Origin: Methanosarcinales archaeon
Lineage (GTDB): Archaea > Halobacteriota > Methanosarcinia > Methanosarcinales > Methanogasteraceae
DNA length: 8,823 bases
NCBI GenBank assembly: GCA_030640725.1
Contig: DAOWIV010000136.1
Location: 1-8,823, forward strand
Reading direction: 5' to 3'
Every line of letters starts with the position of its first letter. The stretch's first letter is position 1. Made by a program: the position numbers and the translations under genes. A model generated the notes under the pieces. It searched no databases. It saw only the letters and a list, made by a program, of their open reading frames with translations, and was not told the DNA's origin. Below are positions 1 through 7,569 of the stretch, in pieces.

Positions 1-1665
1 ACTCCGATAGAAAAGGCAGATAGAAACACTCCTGCCGTGTTCGGGGATTATATCGATATCTATGACATAGAGCAGGCGGTGGAAGACGAGGCGACGGTGA
101 GGATCTATTACGAAAGCAGATTGGCAAAACTCGAATTAAAACCGGAAGAAAAGCCAAAAATCGATCCTGAGTTCGAGGAAGTGACGGAAGGCGAGGAAAC
201 TTACGAGAAAGAAAAATTGAAGAGCAAATGGGCACGGCTTGAAGCGATCGTCGGGAGCGAGACACGCATACAGTCTATCGCCTGTGATATCGTGGATCAC
301 TTCGAAAGCCGCCTTGAAGCGCTCGATGGCAAGGGCATGATCGTCTGCATGAGCAGGCGTATCTGTGTAAAACTTCATGATGAGATCGTCCGGTTGAGAC
401 CGGGGTGGTATCACGAAGACGATGATGATGGTTTTGTAAAAGTCGTCATGACTGGCTCTGCAGGCGATCCGCTGGGGTGGCAGGAGCATATTCGAACCAA
501 ACAGCGGCGTAGAGTGCTTGGGGAACGGATGAAAGACCCATCCGACCCGCTTAAGCTGGTTATCGTCAGGGATATGTGGCTTACCGGGTTTGATGTTCCA
601 AGCCTTCACACGATGTATATCGACAAACCGATGCGCGGTCACGGACTCATGCAGGCGACCGCAAGAGCCAACCGCGTCTTCAAGAATAAGCCCGGTGGTC
701 TTGTTGTTGATTATCTGGGAATTGCTCATGAGTTAAAGGAGGCGTTGTCAGAATATACCAGAAGCGGGGGGCGCGGTAAAACAACGTTTGATCAGGAGGA
801 AGCTGTTGCGGTAATGCTTGAGAAATACGAGATCGTATCTGCGATTTTCCATGGGTTCGATCACTCTAAATTCTTTACCGGAACGCCAAAGGAGAGGATG
901 AATCTTATTCCGGCTGCAATGGAACACATACTCAAGCAGGACGACGGTAAGGAGCGGTGTTTAAGATATGTGACCGAATTATCAATGACGTTTGCTCTTG
1001 CCGTACCACATGAGGACGCTCTCAAGATTCGAGATGATCTCGGGTTCTTTCAGGCTGTAAGGGCAGGTATTGCCAAGACTACCGCATCAACGGACAGACC
1101 ACCGGAAGAACTGGATTCTGCGATCAGGCAGATTATATCAAAAGCCATCGTCTCGGATAAAGTTATAGACATCTTTGCTGCCGCAGGGCTCGAGAAGCCG
1201 GACATCTCGATACTTTCCGATGAATTTTTGGCAGAAGTCAAAGGAATGCCACATAAGAATCTTGCGCTCGAACTCCTCAAGAAACTCCTCAATGATGAGA
1301 TAAAGATAAGATCAAGAACAAATCTGGTAGAGAGCAGGTCTTTTGCGGATATGCTGGAAAAGACGATCAAGCGATACCAGAATAAGAGTATAGAGACCGC
1401 CCAGATCATAGAGGAACTGATAGAACTGGCAAAAGAGATGCGCGAAGCAAGGCGTAGAGGGGACGAACTGAATCTGAGTGAGGAGGAGCTTGCTTTTTAT
1501 GATGCTCTCGAAGTGAATGATAGTGCGGTTGCGGTTCTTGGTGATGAGACGCTTCGAACGATCGCACGAGAGCTTGTCGATACGGTTCGCAACAATCTGA
1601 CGATTGACTGGACGTTAAGGGAGAGTGTCCAGGCAAAGCTCAGAGTGATTGTCAAACGAATTTAG
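1..1665 (+). CDS. hsdR: Type I restriction enzyme R subunit, 3' part (5' cut by window, 3' frameshifted)
   Basis: This is the motor and C-terminal half of HsdR, the ATP-dependent DNA translocase/endonuclease subunit of a type I restriction-modification complex. The frame is open from base 1, so the GTG at 37 is internal and the true start lies upstream. The first residues (TPIE) look like the end of helicase motif III (TGTPIE). The FGDYIDIYDI segment follows, as is usual in HsdR. Helicase domain 2 is recognisable: a motif IV-like KGMIVCMSRRIC near codons 112-123, motif V-like RDMWLTGFDVPSLH near codons 190-203, and motif VI QATARANR at codons 218-225. The C-terminal region (VPHEDALKIRDDLGFFQAVRA, then a charged helical part) resembles the DUF3387-type tail of this subfamily. 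The nuclease and Walker A parts, and hsdM and hsdS, are not in the window. The TAG at 1663-1665 appears premature: the expected last ~31 residues follow in frame +2. Family assignment is firm; activity is uncertain. Confidence 0.93.
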   Translation, partial: TPIEKADRNTPAVFGDYIDIYDIEQAVEDEATVRIYYESRLAKLELKPEEKPKIDPEFEEVTEGEETYEKEKLKSKWARLEAIVGSETRIQSIACDIVDHFESRLEALDGKGMIVCMSRRICVKLHDEIVRLRPGWYHEDDDDGFVKVVMTGSAGDPLGWQEHIRTKQRRRVLGERMKDPSDPLKLVIVRDMWLTGFDVPSLHTMYIDKPMRGHGLMQATARANRVFKNKPGGLVVDYLGIAHELKEALSEYTRSGGRGKTTFDQEEAVAVMLEKYEIVSAIFHGFDHSKFFTGTPKERMNLIPAAMEHILKQDDGKERCLRYVTELSMTFALAVPHEDALKIRDDLGFFQAVRAGIAKTTASTDRPPEELDSAIRQIISKAIVSDKVIDIFAAAGLEKPDISILSDEFLAEVKGMPHKNLALELLKKLLNDEIKIRSRTNLVESRSFADMLEKTIKRYQNKSIETAQIIEELIELAKEMREARRRGDELNLSEEELAFYDALEVNDSAVAVLGDETLRTIARELVDTVRNNLTIDWTLRESVQAKLRVIVKRI

Positions 1666-1759
1666 GAAATATGGGTATCCTCCTGACAAGCAGAAGAAGG
1701 CGACAGATACCGTGCTGGAGCAGGCGGCGCTGATATGTAATGATTGGACTGAAGGTTGA
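1664..1759 (+). pseudogene. Displaced C-terminal tail of hsdR (frame +2)
   Basis: Directly after the in-frame stop, the second reading frame encodes 31 residues beginning RKYGYPPDKQ and ending NDWTEG before TGA at 1757-1759. From memory of HsdR sequences, the subfamily typically ends ...VKRILRKYGYPPDKQ... followed by a short helix (VLEQAELL-like). The main frame stops right after VIVKRI, so the two pieces join with only one Leu codon damaged. The simplest reading is loss of two bases (or gain of one) at about 1663. The tail is well preserved, so the event is recent or is a sequencing/assembly error. It has no start codon or ribosome binding site of its own. Confidence 0.82.
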
Positions 1760-1816
1760 TGCGGCTAACAGGGAGTGTGACAAATGGGGGATGGAATGGA
1801 TGAGACAACCACCTCA

Positions 1817-4597
1817 TCACGAGTGGTCACGTGTCCCGGACGATCCGTTCACAGCGTTCTTCGAGTAATACCGCTCCATAACCTCCACGATATTCCTGAC
1901 ATCGCACTTGATCCCATTTCTCGCAAGTCCGTGCCTGAACTGGAGTTCACAACTCGGGCAGGTGGTAACGACCATATCAGGCTCGATCTCCCGGATCTCA
2001 GCCGCCTTTCGGTCAAATATCTTAAGAGAGATCTCGGGATGCAGGAAACTGTACGCTCCAGCCCCGCCACAGCACCCATCGCCGATCTCAACGAAATCAG
2101 AGACGATACGCTTCAATAACTCGCCCCCATTAACACCGATAGCCGCAAGATGGCAGGGATTGTGGTATGCCACACAGGTGTCCAGTTTCTTTCCGGAAAA
2201 CGCGCTTTCATCGAGATGCTTCAGCAAAAACTCGCCGATATCGTAGGTGATCTCGGATACTCTCGCCGCAGCCCTGCTGACGTCATCGTTGCCATCGTCT
2301 TTCAGCAGTTCCGCAGACTTCCTTAGCATCATCGTGCAGGACGCACACGCCGTCACGATGGCGTCGTACCGCATGTCCGAAAACACAGAAACGTTCTTTC
2401 TTGCAACGTCCCTTGCAAGATCGTACATGCCCTGTTCTATCATCGGCAGTCCACAACACTGTTGTTCCGGGACAAAGACATTAAACCCGCTCTTTTCGAG
2501 CACCCTGATCATAGAGTCAAAGACGCCGTCATCAAGGATCATAGACGCGCATCCAGCGAATACTGCAACATTCAGCGAATCGCCGGCATTCATGTCATGT
2601 TTAGGTTCAACCGCCGGCATAGCTCCCTTCCGAAACCGGGGGATCGATCGTTTCAGGAGCATCTTTGCTGCAGGGTTTGTAATCGGGCGCATCTTCCCAA
2701 AAATTCGTGCGTACCTGCTGAATCGATCCTGATCGGATGCCCACGTATACATCGTCTGTCTGACCAGCAGAGGCGCGGTCTTCTGTGTGAATAGCAGTTC
2801 ACCGATGCTCGCATGGCTCGGGCATCTCGTCGCGCACCTCAGGCAACCAAGACAGAGCTTGAGCGTCTTTTCTGCCTGACGTAACTCTGCTGCTGTCGTT
2901 TGTTCAAGATTTCCGAACCGCAGAAGCTGGAGAAACGACCTTGATCCGGTTTCCCCGCCCATCGTAGTCGATATCGGGCAGACTGACTTGCAGTATCCGC
3001 AGTTGACGCACGGTTGTTCAAACCGATTCACGTATTCTGTCGGATATTTGATGTCATCGGCGATCTCCCTATCGCTGAACATGACATCCGGGTTCAGGAG
3101 GTCTCGAGGATCGAATATCTCCTTAATCTGCCGCATATAGTCGTATATCGGCTCGCCCCACTCCTTCTCAAGAAACATCGTCCTCAGGCGACCCATCCCA
3201 TGCTCTCCGGTCATGGTCCCGTCGTATTTGAATACCGCATCATATACGCGGTCCACGAGTCCCGGTAGCAGATCAATGTTCTTTGGATCGTTTAAGTTCA
3301 GCATCGGTCTGATATGTAGATTTCCTGATCCGGCATGTCCGTAGATCGCAGATACGATGTCGTACTCGTCGAATATCTCGTGCAGATCAACTATCAGCGG
3401 AGCAAGGTCTGATATCCTGACAGCAACGTCATCGACGAACGCATCAGGCTTTATGTCGGGATCGTAGTTTGTCAGGATCGGGACAAGCGCTTTCCTAACC
3501 GCCCACACCTTCTCCTGCACGAGAACGTCTTCTGCTTCGGATGCGACTTCTCCGCAGATGTCATAGCGATCATCGATCAGTTTTTCGAGATCGCGTATCC
3601 TTGATCTTCGATCATTCCCCTCAAACTCAACAAAGAGCGCGCTCACCCCCGCATCCGCAGGTATTCCCATATCAGGGTACTCTGAGCGCACGATGCTAAG
3701 GGATGTCGAGTCCATCATCTCGACTTTCGCAGGACCGAGTTCGTTGATATGCTGCACAGCATCGCCCGCATCATACAGGCTCCTGAAGTATATCGCACTG
3801 ATGGACTTTCCTGCGACGATCGGAAGGACTTTCAGCCGTATTTTTGTAAAAATGCCGAGCGTTCCAACGCTTGAGGACATCAGGTGTGCGATCATCTCTC
3901 CAATGCTCTCATAATCGAGCAACGCTCTGATATTGTAGCCGCTTGCAATCTTGATCTCCTTTCGCATGTCCAGACGCTGGGTAACGTCAGGATCCGCGAG
4001 TATCTGTTTCCTTAACGTGAGCAAACCATCTGAAATCCGGTCCGGGATGGTTTTCGGATCGGCGGTGTCGATGATCTCGCCTCTATCGGATACAAACTCC
4101 ACAGATGCCACATAATCGTCGATGGTGCCGTATTTGACGGATCGTGCGCCGCTTGCCTTTGTGCCAACGTTGCCGCCGATCATGCATATCTCAGAACTCG
4201 ACGGGTCAGGTGGAAGAAACAGTCCTCTTTTCCCCAGATACGCCTGAAGATCGTTGACTATGACTCCTGGCTCTACATCCACAAAGAACTCGCCCGGTTC
4301 TCGCTCGTTCTCAACCATACCAATGATTCGGTTCATATTCTTCGAGCAATCAAGAATAATCCCCTCGCCAAGACAGCTTCCGGCAAGATTTGTGCCCGCA
4401 GCCCTTGGTGTGATCGGAAGTCCAAGAACCGCTGCCGCAACCGCACACTCACGCACATCATGGGCATCGAGAGGGCAGACGACAGCAGCCGGCATGACTT
4501 GATAGATGCTCGCATCGGTTGAATAGCAGTAAAGCGTCGGGAGATCGGTGTATACCTCGCCTTTCACGTTTCGGAGTGCTTTTTTGATGCGGTTCAT
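1817..4597 (-). CDS. FAD-linked 2-hydroxyacid dehydrogenase fused to Fe-S/CCG (GlcF/HdrD-like) module
   Basis: 926 residues. An N-terminal FAD-binding PCMH-type domain spans about 25-260 (PRAAGTNLAGS at 64-74, the PPDPSS and IGGNVGTKASG region at 129-150). An FAD-oxidase C-terminal domain spans about 265-510, with GHAGSGNLH at 420-428 and GEHGMG at 464-469. Two 4Fe-4S motifs follow: C530/C533/C536/C540-P and C582/C585/C588/C592-P. Then come two cysteine-rich CCG domains: C683, C714-C715, C751/C754 and C815, C842-C843, C880/C883. This order matches GlcD-GlcF/YdiJ-type fusions that oxidise 2-hydroxyacids such as D-lactate, glycolate or 2-hydroxyglutarate and pass electrons from FAD through Fe-S clusters. 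Substrate and acceptor cannot be read from sequence. I see no signal peptide or membrane segment, so it is probably cytoplasmic or peripherally membrane-attached. The ATG is supported by an AGGGGGG sequence 6 bases upstream. It lies 161 bp downstream of aRF1 on the same strand and likely has its own promoter. It converges with hsdR. Confidence 0.9.
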   Translation of the reverse strand: MNRIKKALRNVKGEVYTDLPTLYCYSTDASIYQVMPAAVVCPLDAHDVRECAVAAAVLGLPITPRAAGTNLAGSCLGEGIILDCSKNMNRIIGMVENEREPGEFFVDVEPGVIVNDLQAYLGKRGLFLPPDPSSSEICMIGGNVGTKASGARSVKYGTIDDYVASVEFVSDRGEIIDTADPKTIPDRISDGLLTLRKQILADPDVTQRLDMRKEIKIASGYNIRALLDYESIGEMIAHLMSSSVGTLGIFTKIRLKVLPIVAGKSISAIYFRSLYDAGDAVQHINELGPAKVEMMDSTSLSIVRSEYPDMGIPADAGVSALFVEFEGNDRRSRIRDLEKLIDDRYDICGEVASEAEDVLVQEKVWAVRKALVPILTNYDPDIKPDAFVDDVAVRISDLAPLIVDLHEIFDEYDIVSAIYGHAGSGNLHIRPMLNLNDPKNIDLLPGLVDRVYDAVFKYDGTMTGEHGMGRLRTMFLEKEWGEPIYDYMRQIKEIFDPRDLLNPDVMFSDREIADDIKYPTEYVNRFEQPCVNCGYCKSVCPISTTMGGETGSRSFLQLLRFGNLEQTTAAELRQAEKTLKLCLGCLRCATRCPSHASIGELLFTQKTAPLLVRQTMYTWASDQDRFSRYARIFGKMRPITNPAAKMLLKRSIPRFRKGAMPAVEPKHDMNAGDSLNVAVFAGCASMILDDGVFDSMIRVLEKSGFNVFVPEQQCCGLPMIEQGMYDLARDVARKNVSVFSDMRYDAIVTACASCTMMLRKSAELLKDDGNDDVSRAAARVSEITYDIGEFLLKHLDESAFSGKKLDTCVAYHNPCHLAAIGVNGGELLKRIVSDFVEIGDGCCGGAGAYSFLHPEISLKIFDRKAAEIREIEPDMVVTTCPSCELQFRHGLARNGIKCDVRNIVEVMERYYSKNAVNGSSGTRDHS

Positions 4598-4602
4598 CCC
4601 AT

Positions 4603-4610
4603 ACCCCCCT
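4603..4610 (-). promoter_or_regulatory. Ribosome binding site of the FAD/Fe-S oxidase gene
   Basis: On the minus strand AGGGGGGT lies a few bases upstream of the ATG at 4597. It is a reasonable though not perfect match to the archaeal Shine-Dalgarno (GGAGGTG-type) and supports the chosen start. It contrasts with aRF1 and the AK6-type gene, which show no such element. Confidence 0.55.
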
Positions 4611-4698
4611 GATCGAAAGCAACGTATCGGTCTTCCAAAAACACAGTCTCCAAACCGCGGTCGTTAAGCTGTTGATGCTGCCGGTGCTGTATGTGCGT

Positions 4699-4739
4699 AA
4701 GTTGTTGCATAAGTATCATACATTACTGACAACTTGTCA
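4699..4739. promoter_or_regulatory. Palindromic candidate operator/promoter region upstream of the oxidase gene
   Basis: TGACAACTTGTCA at 4727-4739 is a perfect 13-bp palindrome (6-bp arms around a central C). In addition AAGTTGT at 4699-4705 is the reverse complement of ACAACTT at 4729-4735, with centres 30 bp apart. Between them lies the most AT-rich part of the gap, including the small palindrome GTATCATAC (4713-4721). On the minus strand this reads TATGATACTTATG, a weak TATA-like element. The block is 102-142 bp upstream of the oxidase ATG and 20-60 bp past the aRF1 stop. It could be an operator around the oxidase promoter, or part of the aRF1 3' end; no T-run supports a simple terminator. 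Function is inferred. Confidence 0.4.
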
Positions 4740-4758
4740 TGTCCGTGCCCATTACAGC

Positions 4759-5997
4759 TCACACCCCTGCGTCATACCTCAGAATCGCAGCAATGCCCCC
4801 AAACGCCCTCATCAACTGGTCTCCCTCCTCGAAATCGGTGGATATGAACTCTACAGTTGTCCCCATCTGGTCGCATAGCTCTGTTAACTCATCGACGACG
4901 TCTACAGTGCCCACGATCTTAAGATCAGATCTACATAAAGGACATTTCTCTTCAAAGTCGTCCGAGATATATTCTCTGGTCTCCTTTCTAACATAATCAC
5001 AGTTCTGGCATCTGATGTCTGCACGCACCTGCCGCAGGTCCTCAGATATTAGTAGCGTACCAACAGCGCCCATTTCGAGGTTTGCACGCACCTGCTGATC
5101 CCCATAAGCGACAAGCCCACTATCACTTACCAGTTCCTGCATAAATCGTTGCATACTCCTCTTCTGCTTGACGACATCCAGATCCTGCAGGGCATCGGAT
5201 GCAGCATCCACGAGCTCATAAAGACCCGATTCGTCAGTATATGCGATATCGAATAACCCTATGATTTTTTTCTGCAGTTCATGGTGTAAAAACTCGCCTT
5301 CAAAGAATTCTTCCTTTGTTGGCGAGGGTCCACCGATCAAAATCCCTTCAAAGTCCTTGTGATCGATGGTTAGAAATATTTCGCTTGCGCTGTTACCTAT
5401 CTTCTTGTAAAAATCGTGGATTGCGATGAGGCGCAGTTGCTGGAATCTTTTTGCGCTCTGACCACCTTGTCGCTGTTTTCCAGGAACCGTGGATGTCAGG
5501 TGCTTGCGTGCATCAACAACTTTGCCACGCAAAAGCCCCACGGTCGCCTCCCTCCGATCAACGGCGAGGAGTCCGAACGTTTTTTTTTCCACAAGCATAT
5601 CTTCGAGTGGTTCGAGATAAAAAGCAGAGTCGCAATGATATTTATAAGAGGTAATTGGCTCTGGTGGCTCGATGATTATCGTGTCAAGTGTTGTCCGATG
5701 TCCACCAAGCTCAAGTGTTCCGCAAAAGATTACAAATCCATTTTCAGGAGGTTTATTATAATATCTAAGGCGAGCAAGTACTGATTCAAGTGCGCTCTGT
5801 ACGTTTGTCCGTGTGGATTTCGATTTGATGTTTGCAGCCTGTCCGTGCTCTGCCCTGAGCTGCGCAGTCACGTCAGAGATCAGTTTGTCATAAGGGATAT
5901 AGAGTGAGATCAGTTCGGTGCCCTTCCCGGTCTTACGGCGCATCTCTTCGAGCTGCCGCTTGAATTCGTACCGTTTGTGTGCCTGTGATATCGTCAT
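4759..5997 (-). CDS. prf1: Archaeal peptide chain release factor 1 (aRF1)
   Basis: 412 residues, the usual length for aRF1, the single class I release factor of archaea. It reads stop codons in the ribosomal A site and triggers peptidyl-tRNA hydrolysis, working with the aEF1A GTPase. Domain 1 carries NIKS at 56-59 and the YxCxxxF element (Y120, C122, F126), both used in stop recognition. Both are intact, so omnipotent reading of UAA, UAG and UGA is expected from the family. Domain 2 has the catalytic GGQ at 178-180, followed by SAKRFQQLR. The C-terminal domain holds two CxxC pairs (C330/C333 and C352/C355), a probable zinc site as in many archaeal members. The ATG at 5997 gives a normal N-terminus. 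I see no Shine-Dalgarno directly upstream, and an AT-rich element lies about 30 bp upstream, so a leaderless or near-leaderless transcript is possible. It follows rtcB by 61 bp and may also be co-transcribed with it. Confidence 0.96.
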   Translation of the reverse strand: MTISQAHKRYEFKRQLEEMRRKTGKGTELISLYIPYDKLISDVTAQLRAEHGQAANIKSKSTRTNVQSALESVLARLRYYNKPPENGFVIFCGTLELGGHRTTLDTIIIEPPEPITSYKYHCDSAFYLEPLEDMLVEKKTFGLLAVDRREATVGLLRGKVVDARKHLTSTVPGKQRQGGQSAKRFQQLRLIAIHDFYKKIGNSASEIFLTIDHKDFEGILIGGPSPTKEEFFEGEFLHHELQKKIIGLFDIAYTDESGLYELVDAASDALQDLDVVKQKRSMQRFMQELVSDSGLVAYGDQQVRANLEMGAVGTLLISEDLRQVRADIRCQNCDYVRKETREYISDDFEEKCPLCRSDLKIVGTVDVVDELTELCDQMGTTVEFISTDFEEGDQLMRAFGGIAAILRYDAGV

Positions 5998-6024
5998 GCG
6001 TGTGGATGTATCGGTCGCACATCA

Positions 6025-6050
6025 CTTTAACTATGTGACGCTATGTGATG
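6025..6050 (-). promoter_or_regulatory. Possible aRF1 promoter with tandem 10-bp repeat
   Basis: The rtcB-aRF1 gap contains two adjacent near-identical 10-mers at 6031-6050, CTATGTGACG and CTATGTGATG, differing at one base. On the minus strand the AT-rich segment TAGTTAAAG begins in the repeat at 6033 and runs to 6025, 28-36 bp upstream of the aRF1 ATG. That is the spacing expected for a TATA-like box driving a nearly leaderless mRNA. CATCAC at 6020-6025 is also the reverse complement of the GTGATG at 6045-6050. The box itself is a poor consensus match, so this is a suggestion only. Confidence 0.3.
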
Positions 6051-6058
6051 CGAGGCGG

Positions 6059-7516
6059 TCACCCTTTCGCCACCCCGATCGGCACGACCTGCGCCACCCT
6101 GCATGCGATCCCGACCTGATGCACGACCTCCACGACCGCATCACTTGGCTTGTACACTGCGGGCGCCTCCTCTGCAAGCACGCTCGGATGCGTAGCCTTA
6201 ACCGTGATCCCCTTTGCGAGAAGCTCTTTTTCGATTTCCGCTCCTCTGAATTTTCGCATTGCCGCCTTTCTGCTTCCGATCCTTCCGGCGCCATGACATG
6301 CACTCCCAAACGTGAGTTCCATCGCCTTGTCCATGCCACAAAGGATGTACGACGGCGTGCCCATGCTCCCTGGAATCAAAACAGGCTGCCCGACGCTTCT
6401 ATATGCTTTCGGGACATCGGGGTGCCCGGCAGGAAACGCCCGGGTTGCGCCTTTCCTGTGCACATATACCATCTGCGACTTTCCATCGATTACGTGTTCC
6501 TCGAGTTTTGCGACGTTGTGCGCCACATCATAGACAAGATCCATCTCGACATCCCCGAAGAACTGGTGAAACGTCTCCCGGACCCAGTGTGTGATCACCT
6601 GCCGGTTTGCCCACGCATAGTTTGCCCCGGCACACATCGCTGCGAAGTACTCCTGCCCTTCCTTTGATTGCACGGGCGCACATGCGAGCTGACGGTCCAC
6701 AAGCTCGATTCCGTACTTCTTTGCCGCTTTCCCGAGCACCTTCAGGTGGTCTGTGCAGATCTGGTGTCCTGCGCCCCGGGATCCGCAGTGGATCATAACA
6801 GTGATGTCGCCAACGCGTAACCCGAATGCGTCCGCAATGTCCTGATCATAGATCTCACGCACGCACTGCACCTCCAGAAAGTGGTTTCCGCTCCCGAGCG
6901 TTCCGAGCTGCGGCTTTCCCCGTTTCATCACCTTGTCGCTCACCTTGAGGTCTCCGGGAAGCTCGATTCTCCCGTTCTCCTCGCAGTGCTCAAGGTCATC
7001 CGCGACACCATAGCCCTCCTCGACCGCCCACTTTGCCCCGTCCTCAAATACCCGGCGCAACTCGGAGTCTGAGACCCGAAGCTTGCTCTTTGCGCCAACG
7101 CCGGTTGGAACTGCGTGGAAGAGTGCGTCGATCAGTTTTCGAATCTTCGGGCGGACGTCTTTTTCGGTCAGGTTCGTGCGGATGACGCGGACGCCGCAAT
7201 TAATGTCAAAACCCACCCCGCCAGGGCTGATAACACCCTCTTCTGCGTCAAATGCCGCAACGCCCCCTATAGGAAAGCCATATCCCGGATGCGCATCAGG
7301 CATCGCCATCGAGTACTTCTGAATACCGGGGAGGGTTGCGACATTCGCTGTCTGTGTAAGTGTATCGATCTCCAGTCCCTTAAGCAGTCTCGGGGACAGG
7401 AATAACCTGCCCGGCACCCGCATCCCCTCAATAAAGTCGGTTGGGACGTCCCAGATGTAGTCTGTGACCCTGGTGAGCTTCGGCATCGTCTTTTTCTTTT
7501 TCGGCTGAGTCGTCAT
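6059..7516 (-). CDS. rtcB: RNA-splicing ligase RtcB (tRNA ligase)
   Basis: 485 residues from the ATG at 7516. RtcB is the GTP- and Mn-dependent ligase that joins 2',3'-cyclic phosphate (3'-phosphate) ends to 5'-OH ends in archaeal tRNA splicing and RNA repair. The metal site is complete: FDINCGVR (D104, C107), GSGNHFLEV (H212), HCGSRGAGH (first His H243), VAHN (H333) and SACHGAGR (H408). H408 is also the family's guanylylated histidine. Spacing agrees with my recollection of the Pyrococcus horikoshii enzyme (D95, C98, H203, H234, H329, H404). There is no intein. The frame extends nine codons further to a TTG at 7543, but the ATG at 7516 has GGGAGA about 9 bases upstream and is preferred. This start leaves a short basic leader (MTTQPKKKKT) ahead of the conserved domain; a later ATG at 7486 would remove it but lacks an SD. 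It is the first gene of a probable rtcB-aRF1 unit. No archease gene is adjacent. Confidence 0.96.
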   Translation of the reverse strand: MTTQPKKKKTMPKLTRVTDYIWDVPTDFIEGMRVPGRLFLSPRLLKGLEIDTLTQTANVATLPGIQKYSMAMPDAHPGYGFPIGGVAAFDAEEGVISPGGVGFDINCGVRVIRTNLTEKDVRPKIRKLIDALFHAVPTGVGAKSKLRVSDSELRRVFEDGAKWAVEEGYGVADDLEHCEENGRIELPGDLKVSDKVMKRGKPQLGTLGSGNHFLEVQCVREIYDQDIADAFGLRVGDITVMIHCGSRGAGHQICTDHLKVLGKAAKKYGIELVDRQLACAPVQSKEGQEYFAAMCAGANYAWANRQVITHWVRETFHQFFGDVEMDLVYDVAHNVAKLEEHVIDGKSQMVYVHRKGATRAFPAGHPDVPKAYRSVGQPVLIPGSMGTPSYILCGMDKAMELTFGSACHGAGRIGSRKAAMRKFRGAEIEKELLAKGITVKATHPSVLAEEAPAVYKPSDAVVEVVHQVGIACRVAQVVPIGVAKG

Positions 7517-7569
7517 GGTGCTTACTCTCCCGCACCTCTTCAAATCAGTTGTGGTTGCATGGAATTGGG

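Noticed and set aside
37..39. GTG at 37 as the start of a separate 542-residue protein
   Set aside because: The frame is open to base 1 and the preceding residues (TPIEKADRNTPAV) continue the HsdR helicase core, so the start is an artefact of the window edge.
1663..1686. TAG at the end of hsdR as a pyrrolysine codon
   Set aside because: Reading through TAG in the same frame reaches TGA at 1684-1686 after only six more codons and does not give the conserved tail, which lies in the next frame.
1797..1824. ACCAC/GTGGT inverted repeat as a terminator between the convergent hsdR and oxidase genes
   Set aside because: The stem is only about five base pairs with a long loop, overlaps the oxidase stop codon and is not followed by a T-run on either strand.
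5918..6667. 249-codon open frame on the plus strand
   Set aside because: It lies antisense to aRF1 and rtcB, both supported by full motif sets, and its translation is rich in Arg, His, Cys and Pro without any recognisable domain.
7514..7543. Longer rtcB start at TTG 7543
   Set aside because: The nine extra residues (starting MKRCGRVST) are not a normal RtcB N-terminus, and the sequence encoding them contains the GGGAGA element that serves the ATG at 7516.
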